Assembly: GCA_965216105.1 (NCBI GenBank)
Contig: OZ244147.1
Span: forward strand, 3,224,001-3,288,000
Reading direction: 5' to 3'
DNA: 64,000 nucleotides
Source of the DNA: JAALLB01 sp017643495
Lineage (GTDB): Bacteria > Pseudomonadota > Alphaproteobacteria > Rhizobiales > Rhizobiaceae
This document shows positions 1-9,800 of this stretch, in pieces. Numbering within the stretch: the stretch's first letter is position 1; every line of letters starts with the position of its first letter. Under the pieces are notes generated by a model. The model saw only the letters and a program-made list of their open reading frames with translations, did not search any database and had not been told where the DNA came from. Both the position numbers and the translations under genes were made by a program.

Positions 1-2355
1 AAGACACTTGCCGGATTCCTGCCCTCACTGACAGAACTCTCTGCAAGAGCAAAACCCGGGCCACGGCAGCGGAGGAAAGGCATACACACGCTTTACATCT
101 CGCCACTCAAGGCTCTGGCCGTCGACATAAAGCGAAACCTTGAAAAACCGATTGCAGAGATGGGTCTGAATATTGATATCGAAACCCGCACCGGCGATAC
201 ATCTGCCTCACGCAGACAGAGGCAGAAACTGGTCCCTCCGCAAATCTTGCTGACCACACCTGAACAGGTGGCACTGCTGATTGCCAGCAAGGACGCCGCA
301 ACCTTTTTTGCTGACCTGCAAACCGTAATCTTTGACGAATTGCATTCGCTCGTCACTTCCAAGCGCGGCCAGTTACTGGCGCTCGGCCTGGCACGGATCC
401 GTTCCTTCCAACCCGGGCTCAAGACCATCGGCCTTTCTGCAACCGTATCCGAACCAGATGAACTGCGCCGCTGGCTGGTTGCCCAACCACCGGAAGGAGA
501 AATTTCCCTTTCAGAGTTTGTGGAAATAAACGGCGGGGCAAAGCCCGAAATCTCGATTTTGAAATCCGACAACCGGATACCCTGGTCCGGCCATTCAGCA
601 CGTTATGCGATGGAAGATATCTATGCTGCAATCCGCGATCACCGGACAACGCTTGTGTTCGTCAACACGCGAAGCCAGGCAGAGATCGTGTTCCGGTCTT
701 TGTGGTCTGTCAACGAAGACAGCCTGCCCATTGCACTGCATCACGGATCCCTCGACGTTGCCCAGAGGAGGCGGGTTGAGGAGGCAATGGCACGCAATGA
801 ACTGAGGGCAGTGGTTGCCACCTCAACACTCGATCTTGGTATCGACTGGGGTGATGTCGATCTGGTGATACATGTGGGGGCGCCCAAGGGTGCGAGCCGG
901 CTTGCGCAAAGGATCGGACGGTCAAACCACAGGATGGACGAACCTTCCCGTGCACTGCTTGTCCCGGCAAACCGCTTCGAGGTCATGGAATGTCAGGCTG
1001 CACTGGATGCCAATTATGTCGGAGCACAGGATACGCCGCCACTGCAAAAAGGTGCACTGGATGTACTTGCGCAGCATATTCTCGGCACTGCATGCGCCGG
1101 CCCGTTTGAAGAAGATGCACTCTATCGTGAAACAACAAGTGCTGCCCCATATGCCGAACTTGACCGGGAGACTTTCCAGCAGGCCCTGCAGTTTGTCGCA
1201 ACTGGCGGTTATGCGCTCAAGACCTACGAGCAATATGCGAAGATCCGCAAAACAGAAGGTGGCAGTTGGCGGCTTACCCATCCACGCATTGCACAACGAT
1301 ACCGGATGAATTGCGGCACCATCATAGAAGCGCCAATGCTCGATGTTCGCCTGACCCGGAAGAAGGGCCGGAAAACCGGGTTCGCGGGTGGACCGGTCCT
1401 GGGAAAAATCGAAGAAGGCTTTATCGAGTCCCTGTCGCCAGGTGACACGTTCATGTTTGCAGGCAAGACCCTTCGTCTTGAAGGCATTCGTGAGACAAGC
1501 TGTTTTGTCTCCGATGCCCACAACAGCGACCCGCAAGTACCGTCATACCTGGGTGGCAAGTTTCCCATGACGACCTATCTGGCTGAAAGTGTCAGGGCTA
1601 TGCTGGCCGATCCGGGCAAATGGCATAACCTGCCACCACAGGTCAGCGAATGGCTTGAGATACAAAAAGCAAAATCAGTGCTGCCGAAAAGCCAGGAACT
1701 GCTGATTGAGACTTTTCCCCGTGGGGACCGCTACTACATGGTTGGCTATCCGTTTGAAGGTCGTGCAGCGCACCAGACACTCGGCATGTTGCTTACACGC
1801 AGGCTGGACCGCGCCGGTGCCCATCCCTTTGGTTTCGTCGCAACCGATTATGCGATTGCCGTGTGGGGAATGCGAGACTTCGGCGAGATGATGTTGACGG
1901 GAGAAATGCCGCTGTCCGAACTGTTCGATGAAGACATGCTCGGCGACGATCTTGATGCGTGGCTCGATGAATCCTTTTTGCTGAAACGGACATTCCGCAA
2001 TTGTGCAACCATTGCGGGGCTGATCGAGAAGCGCTTTCCGGGCAAGGAAAAGACCGGTCGCCAAATGACCGTTTCGTCAGACCTGATTTATGATGTGTTG
2101 CGCAGTCACGACCCTGACCACATTCTTCTCCAGGCGACACGTGCCGAAGCAGCATATGGCTTGCTAGATGTTCGCCGGCTTGGTGAAATGCTTGCACGAA
2201 TCAAGGGAAATATCATCCATCGCAACCTTGAACATATTTCACCACTGGCAGTGCCCATCATGCTGGAAGTGGGAAAAGAACCGGTGGCAGGGGATGCGCA
2301 GGAGGCATTGTTGAGAGAAGCAGCCGGCAGTGAATACGAGAAGCTTGAGCGATGA
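1..2355 (+). CDS. Ligase-associated DEXH-box helicase (Lhr-like), 5' partial
   Basis: This is an SF2 DNA helicase of the Lhr-like, ligase-associated group, thought to act in DNA repair with an ATP-dependent ligase and a nuclease. The reading frame is open from base 1, and the visible start KTLAGFLPSL is the end of a Walker A motif, so the first several dozen residues lie outside the window. Visible motifs in order are SPLKALA (Ia), TTPEQ, the DELH box (about residue 112), GLSATVSEP (III), and TLDLGIDWGDVDLVIH to RLAQRIGRSNHR (V/VI). A C-terminal DEAD/H-associated domain follows. About 784 residues are present. The stop overlaps the start of pdeM (ATGA), so the two are translationally coupled. 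The ligase and exonuclease partners, if present, would be to the left. Confidence 0.93.
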   Translation, partial: KTLAGFLPSLTELSARAKPGPRQRRKGIHTLYISPLKALAVDIKRNLEKPIAEMGLNIDIETRTGDTSASRRQRQKLVPPQILLTTPEQVALLIASKDAATFFADLQTVIFDELHSLVTSKRGQLLALGLARIRSFQPGLKTIGLSATVSEPDELRRWLVAQPPEGEISLSEFVEINGGAKPEISILKSDNRIPWSGHSARYAMEDIYAAIRDHRTTLVFVNTRSQAEIVFRSLWSVNEDSLPIALHHGSLDVAQRRRVEEAMARNELRAVVATSTLDLGIDWGDVDLVIHVGAPKGASRLAQRIGRSNHRMDEPSRALLVPANRFEVMECQAALDANYVGAQDTPPLQKGALDVLAQHILGTACAGPFEEDALYRETTSAAPYAELDRETFQQALQFVATGGYALKTYEQYAKIRKTEGGSWRLTHPRIAQRYRMNCGTIIEAPMLDVRLTRKKGRKTGFAGGPVLGKIEEGFIESLSPGDTFMFAGKTLRLEGIRETSCFVSDAHNSDPQVPSYLGGKFPMTTYLAESVRAMLADPGKWHNLPPQVSEWLEIQKAKSVLPKSQELLIETFPRGDRYYMVGYPFEGRAAHQTLGMLLTRRLDRAGAHPFGFVATDYAIAVWGMRDFGEMMLTGEMPLSELFDEDMLGDDLDAWLDESFLLKRTFRNCATIAGLIEKRFPGKEKTGRQMTVSSDLIYDVLRSHDPDHILLQATRAEAAYGLLDVRRLGEMLARIKGNIIHRNLEHISPLAVPIMLEVGKEPVAGDAQEALLREAAGSEYEKLER

Positions 2356-3065
2356 CAGACGCTTTGGCAGAAACATCATTGATCACGGGTTCGCAGTTCT
2401 GCTTTCGCGGGAACCTGTTGTTCCTGGAACCTTCCGGCATTTTGTACTGGCCCGAAGAACGCCTGCTTGTCGTCTCCGATCTGCATCTTGAAAAGGGTTC
2501 CTCTTTTGCCGCCCGGCAAAACCTTTTCATGCCGCCATACGACACCCAGGCCACCCTCGAAACCCTGGCGCCAAAAATCGAGATGCTGCAACCGGAAACC
2601 GTGATTTCACTTGGTGACAGTTTCCACGACAGGGACGCTTCCGCTCGCCTGCCTGACGAGTATCGCCGGCAACTTTCCCGACTCATGCAAGGGCGCGAAT
2701 GGATCTGGATAAACGGCAATCACGACCCCGAACCGCCACGCGAACTTGGTGGCATTTTCTGCCAAAGCCTGCAGATTGGAAACCTGAACTTCATTCACGA
2801 ACCGCACAAGCAGTTCACTCAGGGAGAAATTGCAGGCCACCTGCATCCATGTGCCAAAATAAGACGACGCGGCAAGACGGTTCGCAAACGGTGTTTTGTC
2901 AGTGACGGGGAGCGTCTCATCATGCCCGCATTCGGTGCTTTTACAGGTGGCCTGAACATACGGAACGAAGCCTATTCAGAACTTTTCGAAGATGAAAAAC
3001 TGACCGTATGGATGATCGGCAAAGATGCCGTATTCGAAATCGATGGCAAGCAATGTGTTCGATAA
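2352..3065 (+). CDS. pdeM: Ligase-associated DNA damage response endonuclease PdeM
   Basis: This is a calcineurin-like metallophosphoesterase of 237 residues, belonging to the family found with the Lhr-like helicase and bacterial ATP-dependent DNA ligase. The metal-binding motifs are all visible: SDLHLEKG (about residue 42), LGDSFHDR (about 87), NGNHDPE (about 121), NFIHEPH and AGHLHPCAK. The N-terminus LSAxL-like lead into LYWPEERLLVVSDLH is typical of the family. The start codon overlaps the helicase stop as ATGA, which fixes the start. The role in DNA damage response is inferred from family and context; the nuclease fold is clear from the motifs. Confidence 0.9.
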   Translation: MTDALAETSLITGSQFCFRGNLLFLEPSGILYWPEERLLVVSDLHLEKGSSFAARQNLFMPPYDTQATLETLAPKIEMLQPETVISLGDSFHDRDASARLPDEYRRQLSRLMQGREWIWINGNHDPEPPRELGGIFCQSLQIGNLNFIHEPHKQFTQGEIAGHLHPCAKIRRRGKTVRKRCFVSDGERLIMPAFGAFTGGLNIRNEAYSELFEDEKLTVWMIGKDAVFEIDGKQCVR

Positions 3066-3117
3066 TATTGCTTGATCTGGTGCCGGCCCCTGCTTGCGGC
3101 TTGGCAAGAAGGGAAAA

Positions 3118-3612
3118 TCAGAGAACCTGCCTGACCAACTCGCCCAACTGCCCGATATCCGGTGTTCCCGAAATTGAAAACAGCACAAGAACATGGGCGG
3201 CAACCACCAGCAGGGTCAAAACCATCCTGAGAGAGCCATACCAGGGTTGGACATGACCTGAACCGGCGTAGAAGTTGTCCCAGGCGCCCTGCGCACAAAA
3301 CAGCACCATCAAAACAAGCACGGTGTAAGCATCGGGAAGCAGAACCGCTATCCAGGCAAGAATAGGCGGGATGACAGAAAGAACCAGGTTGCGCGGTTCA
3401 CCCGGTGCATAGGCAATCGCCAACCCCCAGCGAATACCGCCAAGAAAAGACAGGATTATCGCCGACCAAACCTTGAATATGTCGAAAAGGGGCGGAAACA
3501 GCGTATTTCCACCGCCTGTAGCGAACAGAACCAGTGAGAGAATGGCGAAGGGGAGAAAACCTGCCAGCGAAAGCTTCCAGGCAAGTGTTCTGGTTTGTGT
3601 CGTATCCTGCAT
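3118..3612 (-). CDS. DUF3429 family membrane protein
   Basis: This is a 164-residue integral membrane protein of the DUF3429 family, recognised by the segment FLGGIRWGLA after the second membrane helix. About five hydrophobic helices fill the protein and the function is unknown. The frame is open upstream, but the ATG at 3612 (MQDTTQ) clears the stop of the upstream gene by 16 bases, whereas longer forms would overlap it. It is the last gene of a co-directional set after the TSUP exporter and the TIGR02186 gene, so co-transcription is likely. It converges on pdeM with a gap of about 50 bases and no obvious terminator. Confidence 0.75.
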   Translation of the reverse strand: MQDTTQTRTLAWKLSLAGFLPFAILSLVLFATGGGNTLFPPLFDIFKVWSAIILSFLGGIRWGLAIAYAPGEPRNLVLSVIPPILAWIAVLLPDAYTVLVLMVLFCAQGAWDNFYAGSGHVQPWYGSLRMVLTLLVVAAHVLVLFSISGTPDIGQLGELVRQVL

Positions 3613-3628
3613 GCGGAAATCCGGAAGT

Positions 3629-4414
3629 TCAGTTTTTCCGGAATATAGCGTTTGCGGCCCATCCCGTGAAGATCGCAATCAAAACAGCCATGATACCGTA
3701 TAGCAGACCCTGTTCATGGGCGAGATTGTAGATCCAGCGTTCAAACCCGACTTTTCCGATCCGGTAGGTCACGGTTTTCGAGGAAAGCAGATTGCCATCA
3801 CGGAACAGGTAAGCGGTTACTTCATGCGTACCAATCGGAACATTTGGTGGAAGCCCTACTCGCGCACGGAACAGACTCGGGCTGAGCTGAACCAGTCCTC
3901 CCGGGTCTTCGACGTAAAGTCCGCTGTTGCGCCGCAGACGCCGCAGGGCATCGGCAAACTTGCCCTCTTCGAGGATAAACTCGAACTCTTCCTGGGCAGC
4001 GAGCGGAGAGCCCAGATTGTCAATGCCGAGACCGGCACGGGACAATACTTCCTTGCCTGCAATTTCCGTCAGGGGTTTTCCTGCCGTTACGGAATAGAAT
4101 GCCGGAACATTCTCAAAGCTTTCGCTCTGGTTGTTTATCCAAATACCGAATGTGCGTTCTTTCTGGCGAATGACAACATCTTCATTGCCACCGACCACCT
4201 TGATGACAACGTCATATTCTCCGCGGTTGAGTGCGTCGACGGACACCCCTTCAACCGAACCGAAAACCACGATGTCTGTGCCATTGAAATCCGAGCCAAC
4301 CGGTATCTCGTCAACAGACACCCCCATCTGGATAGCGGTCGCGCCTGCCTGTTGCGCAGTCGACAGCAATCCTGAAAGCAGGAAGGAAAGCAGGATGAAG
4401 CGTACCAGTTTCAT
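3629..4414 (-). CDS. TIGR02186 family exported, membrane-anchored protein
   Basis: This 261-residue protein matches the TIGR02186 family of alphaproteobacteria, which is nearly always encoded next to a TSUP (TauE/SafE) transporter. It has an N-terminal signal peptide (hydrophobic run then QQAGATA), a long beta-rich periplasmic portion (about residues 28 to 225), and one C-terminal membrane helix (GIMAVLIAIFTGWAANAIF) with a short basic tail. It is therefore probably anchored with its bulk in the periplasm. The ATG at 4414 overlaps the transporter stop as TGATG, implying coupled translation. No enzymatic motif is visible. A role as accessory subunit of the exporter is inferred from context only. 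Confidence 0.82.
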   Translation of the reverse strand: MKLVRFILLSFLLSGLLSTAQQAGATAIQMGVSVDEIPVGSDFNGTDIVVFGSVEGVSVDALNRGEYDVVIKVVGGNEDVVIRQKERTFGIWINNQSESFENVPAFYSVTAGKPLTEIAGKEVLSRAGLGIDNLGSPLAAQEEFEFILEEGKFADALRRLRRNSGLYVEDPGGLVQLSPSLFRARVGLPPNVPIGTHEVTAYLFRDGNLLSSKTVTYRIGKVGFERWIYNLAHEQGLLYGIMAVLIAIFTGWAANAIFRKN

Positions 4415-5349
4415 CAATGGCCTCCGTCTCCACCTGCGCCGATCAGGTTGAACAGCTCACCAGGCATTGCAACAAGGTCGTATCCAAGTCGCGCGCACAC
4501 TCCGAGCACCAGCAAACCAAGCAGGGCGCGCAACTGTTCACCCTTCAAACGGTGACCAGCAGCAGCCCCGAACTGGGCTCCGATAACTCCACCCACCATC
4601 AGTATGAGTGCAAGAACAACATCCACGGTCTGGTTGGCCGATGCCTGGATAATGGTCGTATAACCGGTAACGAAAATGATCTGGAACAAAGATGTTCCGA
4701 TCACCACATTGGTCGGAACCCGCAGAAGGTAAATCATCGCAGGCACCATGATGAACCCGCCGCCAACGCCCATGATTGCAGCGAGGATACCAACCAGAAT
4801 ACCCAGTGTAATTACCGGTATCATGCTCAGATAAAGCTTTGACTTGCGGAATTTGACCTTTAACGGCAGCGCGTGGATCCAGCTGTCGTGATTGGGGCGG
4901 CGCGCTCCCGAAGCTCCCCCGGTTGCCCGGGACTTGCGAATAGCATTCAGGCTTTCGATCGTCATCAATGTGCCGATAGAACCCAGGAAAACGACATAAA
5001 GGATCGAAATGATCAGATCGAGCTGGCCAACACTGCGCAACAGGGCAAAAACATAGACACCAAGCGTTGAACCGATAAGACCGCCAACAAGAAGCATCAT
5101 GCCCAGTTTTACATCAACTGTACCTTTCCTCAGATGTGCAAGCGCACCGGAAAAGGACGAGGCGACGATCTGGTTTGCCTCTGTAGCAACGGCAACTGCC
5201 GGCGGAATATTGTAGAAAATAAGCAGCGGGGTCATCAGGAAGCCACCGCCAACACCAAACATGCCGGACAGGAATCCCACAGCAGCGCCCATCCCGAAAA
5301 GGACAAAAATGTTTACGGACATTTCCGCGATGGGAAGATAAATGCTCAA
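4414..5349 (-). CDS. TSUP family (TauE/SafE) sulfite/organosulfonate exporter-like permease
   Basis: This is a multi-pass permease of 311 residues with the two inverted half motifs of the TSUP family: GFLSGMFGVGGGFLMTPLLI near the N-terminus and GILAAIMGVGGGFIMVPAMI near residue 195. Family members export sulfite, sulfoacetate or related anions. The preferred start is TTG at 5349 (MSIYLPIAEMS), with GGAG about eight bases upstream; the in-frame region before it is not typical of the family. The gene is translationally coupled to TIGR02186 downstream. The substrate cannot be read from the sequence. Confidence 0.87.
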   Translation of the reverse strand: MSIYLPIAEMSVNIFVLFGMGAAVGFLSGMFGVGGGFLMTPLLIFYNIPPAVAVATEANQIVASSFSGALAHLRKGTVDVKLGMMLLVGGLIGSTLGVYVFALLRSVGQLDLIISILYVVFLGSIGTLMTIESLNAIRKSRATGGASGARRPNHDSWIHALPLKVKFRKSKLYLSMIPVITLGILVGILAAIMGVGGGFIMVPAMIYLLRVPTNVVIGTSLFQIIFVTGYTTIIQASANQTVDVVLALILMVGGVIGAQFGAAAGHRLKGEQLRALLGLLVLGVCARLGYDLVAMPGELFNLIGAGGDGGH

Positions 5350-5562
5350 GGCACACTCCGGAACACGGCTGGAAAGGAAGGGGTGCTCCGGCTGTTCCCG
5401 GGGCAGCAACCCAGACTGTTGCCGGGTTATTGCGCCTCGAAAACACGAATGTCAATGCGTGAGCGGCAGTCTAAAGACCAGTGCGCGAAAAAAACGTGAA
5501 ACTGGTCCCATTATACGGACAGAATGCAGGAATGCAGCATGATCGCCACATCCATGAACATT

Positions 5563-6147
5563 CTAGCGGATGCCGCTAAGGATATGTCCGTGCACCTGCT
5601 TGTTGTTGCCGAGGTCGATATGACCGTCCTTGTATGAGAACTGCTGAAGCCGGGTAACAGAATTGCCGGAAGTCAACCGGGCCTTTTTCTTTGTACACTC
5701 GGGGCCTGTACAGGTGAAATTGTGTGCCGTTCGGACATTGGGCCCAATGGATTTCAACGCACTACCACCCTCGATAATGCCCAGATAGTTCACCGGTATG
5801 CCTTTTGAACCAAGCCGGCTTGCTATTTCACTGACCATGTTGGCCCCGTAACTGATCCCGATGAGGTTGATGGGTTCGTCGGGATTCTTTTTGTAACGGG
5901 CCTCTATGTCACTCATGATGTTCGGCTTGATGACATTGTTGCCTTCAATGGATGTGATGTAGCTGAAGACCTTTGCGCCGGGTATCCTTTTACCCAAATT
6001 GTTCATGCCGTAACCAATGAAGGGCACCGCGCTTGCTATTCCATTCACGATATACGTCCGCGCCTGTGCGGTGCCTGGCAGGGCGACCATTGCTGAGAAC
6101 AAAGTTGCAGCAATGAGAAAGCGGCTTCGTGTGGGCAGTTTCGGCAT
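5563..6147 (-). CDS. Exported alpha/beta-hydrolase-like protein of unknown substrate
   Basis: This is a 194-residue protein with a signal peptide ending near AQARTYIV. The segment LIGISYGANMV (about residues 97 to 107) is a GxSxG nucleophile elbow after a beta strand, as in alpha/beta hydrolases, and DGHIDLG near the C-terminus could supply the histidine. Two cysteines (FTCTGPECT) may form a disulfide, which fits a periplasmic location. The protein is short for a hydrolase and lacks an obvious lid. It is a single gene with no clear functional partner. I do not recognise a named family, so the hydrolase call rests on the elbow motif and the order of elements. Confidence 0.6.
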   Translation of the reverse strand: MPKLPTRSRFLIAATLFSAMVALPGTAQARTYIVNGIASAVPFIGYGMNNLGKRIPGAKVFSYITSIEGNNVIKPNIMSDIEARYKKNPDEPINLIGISYGANMVSEIASRLGSKGIPVNYLGIIEGGSALKSIGPNVRTAHNFTCTGPECTKKKARLTSGNSVTRLQQFSYKDGHIDLGNNKQVHGHILSGIR

Positions 6148-6272
6148 GCATTTTCCCTTTCACGTGCTCAGGAAGGCCAGCTCCTCCCCAAAGGTTGATT
6201 CCTTTGCCCACACCTTACAATGGCGGGCACATCAAGGGAACAGATCAACGAACTTGTGGCAAATTTGGGGCG

Positions 6273-6755
6273 TCAGACGGTTTCGCTGTAACGATGCGGT
6301 GGCTTCTTGCCGCGCTTGGCAAGAAAATAGGCAAGGGGAAGAAGGCCGGCAAAGTAAAACAATTCCAGACTTACATAATTGCCGACCGAAGCAACCAGCC
6401 CTTGCGGCAGAGCCCGCAACAGCCATGTCATAACGAAAATCCAGCCGACCGAAATGGCAATGGTCAGAGGCAGCCACCAACCGGATTTTCCTGAATCGTG
6501 AAATCGCCTGACTGCCGAAGTTATCGTCGGCAGGGCCAGAAGTGCCACCAGTGTCCAGAACAAGGGCCTGCCAGCTTCATGGTCAAAGGGAAGAAACCCC
6601 CTGGCAGGTGCAATCACAAGTCCTTCAACAATTGTTGCGATGCCAAGCACGATGGCAACAAACAGAAACCAGAGCCAGAAATCGCTTCGCCCTGCTGTTC
6701 CCCGAAATTTCGCATATTTGCGAAAACCGTCTGCAATGATCCTGAAAAATTTCAT
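6273..6755 (-). CDS. DUF805 family inner-membrane protein
   Basis: This 160-residue membrane protein belongs to the DUF805 family, recognised by the N-terminal FRGTAGRSDFWLWFLF and by the segment AVRRFHDSGKSGWWL. Four hydrophobic helices are visible, followed by a basic C-terminal tail (AKRGKKPPHR). Members are small inner-membrane proteins without an established general function. It lies downstream of the PodJ-like gene on the same strand, with an 80-base gap, and may or may not be co-transcribed. Confidence 0.82.
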   Translation of the reverse strand: MKFFRIIADGFRKYAKFRGTAGRSDFWLWFLFVAIVLGIATIVEGLVIAPARGFLPFDHEAGRPLFWTLVALLALPTITSAVRRFHDSGKSGWWLPLTIAISVGWIFVMTWLLRALPQGLVASVGNYVSLELFYFAGLLPLAYFLAKRGKKPPHRYSETV

Positions 6756-6836
6756 CCAGGTTTTTTATCCCTGTTTTCCGGCAGATACAATCACATGCGC
6801 CAGCTTTGCCAAGACTATTTGGCCTTGCCGCTGATC

Positions 6837-9800
6837 CTAACCGGAAATGGCCGCTGTCAGGGAACGCAGCAGGGCTGCATCAACCTGCTCACCGCCGTCC
6901 AGACCTGCCTTCTTGCGATAAGCAACGATTGCATCACGTGTACGCTGACCCATGATGCCGTCAGCCGGTCCTGGATTGTATCCAAGCCTGGCGAGCACTG
7001 CCTGCATCTGCGCTATGGTCGTCTTGCTGACCGGAACAGGCTGGGCAACCTGTGCTGTCTGGTCTTTCCATGCCTCAGAAACCTGCACTTCATTGGCAGC
7101 CTTGTCTGCTGTCTCCGGTTTCCAGCTTTCTACAAGCGCCTTTGCTTCGGCAAGCTGTTCAGGACGCAAGGCCTCCTTGATCACAGTCAGCTTTGATTTT
7201 GCATCAACATCACCACTGGCAGATGCAACGGCAAACCACTTGTATGCCTCAACCAGGTCGACATTGGTGCCGATACCGCGCGTATGGAAAATGCCCATGT
7301 TGACCTGACTGTCGCGAACCCCGTGATCAGCGGCTTCATTGAACCAGCGGAATGCATTTTCCATGTCCGGCTCATCTGCCACTGTTCCGGGCGTTGCGTA
7401 AATCACACCGAGATTGTGCATTGCAACCACATTGCCGCTTTCTGCGGCCAGCTCATACCAACTGACGGCACGAGCCATGTTCTTTTCGACTCCGATACCC
7501 TTCTCGTTGAAGTTGCCTATTATATACTGGGCAGGTGCATAGCCCAACTGGGCCGAGCGCTCATACCAATCGGAAGCCTTCTCAAGATTTTTGGCTGTAC
7601 CTGCGCCTTCGCTGTAACGTCGGCCAATTTCGAAAACGGCAGCCGGATCACCGGCAGAGACGGCCGATTTCAGTGCATCATTGGCAAAATCGAGTTCGCC
7701 AGTATCAAAGGATGGGATGTTTTCCGCGGGAATTTCGGTAATTTCCAGAGTGGCGGACTGAAGGGATTCACCGCCTTCTGGTGTTTCTTCATTCTCTTCC
7801 TGCCAGGCGGCATCGGCTTCATCTGCTGTTGCATCCACAGAGCTTTCCGCAGCGCCATCAACTTGCGGCAATTCTTCAACATCTGCGGCCGGGTCAGTTG
7901 CGGTATCTTCATTCAACCCTGTTCCCGACAAACCAGCGTCAGGCTCAACAAGAGTGCTCTCTTCAACCGATGGGCTATCCAGTGTTTCCTCAATTGCAGG
8001 AACAGCAGCATCATCACTGACGGGCGCGGGGTCAGGCGACAGGAAGCGACTTGCAACCGGTATGGCCATGACAACGATCAGAATAGCCGCTGCGCCATAC
8101 ATCAGGACTTTCTTGTTTTTTGCAATGAGGCCGGGAAGATTTGTCAGAAGACTTTGTTTCTTCTCAACCTCAATTTGTTCCTGAACCATGCTGGCTTCCT
8201 GCGCAGCAGCTTGCGCTGCCCTTCTTGCAGATGCCAGAAAGTCCATGCCAGAAGTGGCCGAGCCCGACTTGTCGCTGCTCTTGCGCCGTTCGTTCGCCTG
8301 TTTGACCAGTGCAGCCAGATCCGGAGCCCCGTTTCCAGGCTCGATCGGCATGTCTTCCTCGACAAAATCATCCGATACCGGGGCATCTGGCATTTCCGCC
8401 ATTTCCATGGCAGGTGTTTCAACCCGCGGCAGGTTTTCCTCAGAAGGATCAGCTGCTTGCACGTTTGCCTCACCTACCGCAGCAGCATAAAGCGGGTTGG
8501 TATTGGCACTGGGCTGACTTGTAACCGGAGCGGAGTGATGGGTTTGATGTTCGCCGGGCTGGTCAGAAGCATGGCCTGAAACTGCTGGTTCAGCATAGAG
8601 TTCCTGCGCGTCTTCATTGTCATACAGACCAGAAGCTTCATGAGAGACCGGGGCATCATCTGCCCTTTCCGGTTCGGCTTGATATTCCTGGCGGGACACT
8701 GCCTGACCACCTGTCATGGCTGACTGCATGCCGGCCTCGACTTGTGACAAGCGGTCGGCGATCGTGTTGAGGACATCTCTCACTGCCTCAAACGTTTCAT
8801 GGTTTTCTGCATTGGCCCCTGAAACAGTCTCCTGCCAACGCCGCAGATCATGAGTAAGGCTTTCAATTGCCTGTGCATCTACGCTGCTGCCGGACTGGGC
8901 GGCCTGCGCAGGAAGCTCCCGGATGGCACGTTCAATCGCTTCCTCAGCAGCCTGTGCTGCTACTTCAACCGCAATGTCACGGCTGGCGCCGATTTGCTGT
9001 TCAATACCGGCCAGCCGTTCCGTAATCGGTTCAAGGCTCGCACCTTCACCATCGACTTCGGCCAGACGGTTCAGAATATCGCCCAATTGCCGCTCAAGTG
9101 AAGCAAATGCGTCGCTGTGGTCGGGGACCTGATCGACAAGGGTCTGTACCGCCGACACATCCAGGGGGCGGGATTTCAGTTCAGCCACCTGCTCAACCAT
9201 GTCATCCAGACGGCCAATCAGCGCAGCAAGATCTATGGAGCCACCTTCTTCACTCTCTGCTGAAGCCATGAAAGGCATGCGGTTGTCAAACTTGTCTGAC
9301 AATTGCGATATCTGCGCAGCCATGTCGGCAAAATCTGTCACCGGAGCGCCATTGTCAGCGACCCTGGTGCTCAGTTCGTTGAGGTTTTCACGAATTTCCG
9401 ACATCTGGCGTTCAAGTGCAGAGGGATCAAAGCCTGGCGCGGGAGCCGCTGCTGTTGCGAGTTGCTCGCGAAGGCCGGCAATCTCCCTTTCAATATTGGC
9501 GAAATGCGTATCGCTGTCACCCGGCTGCATCGCTGAAACCGTTTTGCCGATATCGGCAATGCGTGCCTCTATGCGCTCCAGATTGTCCAGATTCTGGTTG
9601 CCTGCAGACAACGCAACAACTGCCCGGGTGATTTCCTCAAGCCGCATTTCGATCTGGGTAAAGTCCGGGGCAGCCATGTCGTCGCGTGATTGCTGCAGGT
9701 GCATTACCGTCTCTTTCAGATCGGCAAAGTTCCCGGCTATCTCACGATAGCTGTTTTCAACGACTTCCCTGTAAAGCTCGGGATTTCCGGCAGCAACATT

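Noticed and set aside
7284..8579. Long plus-strand open frame of 431 codons opposite the PodJ-like gene
   Set aside because: It is the antisense of a well-supported gene, has a cysteine-rich composition with no family features, and no ribosome-binding site.
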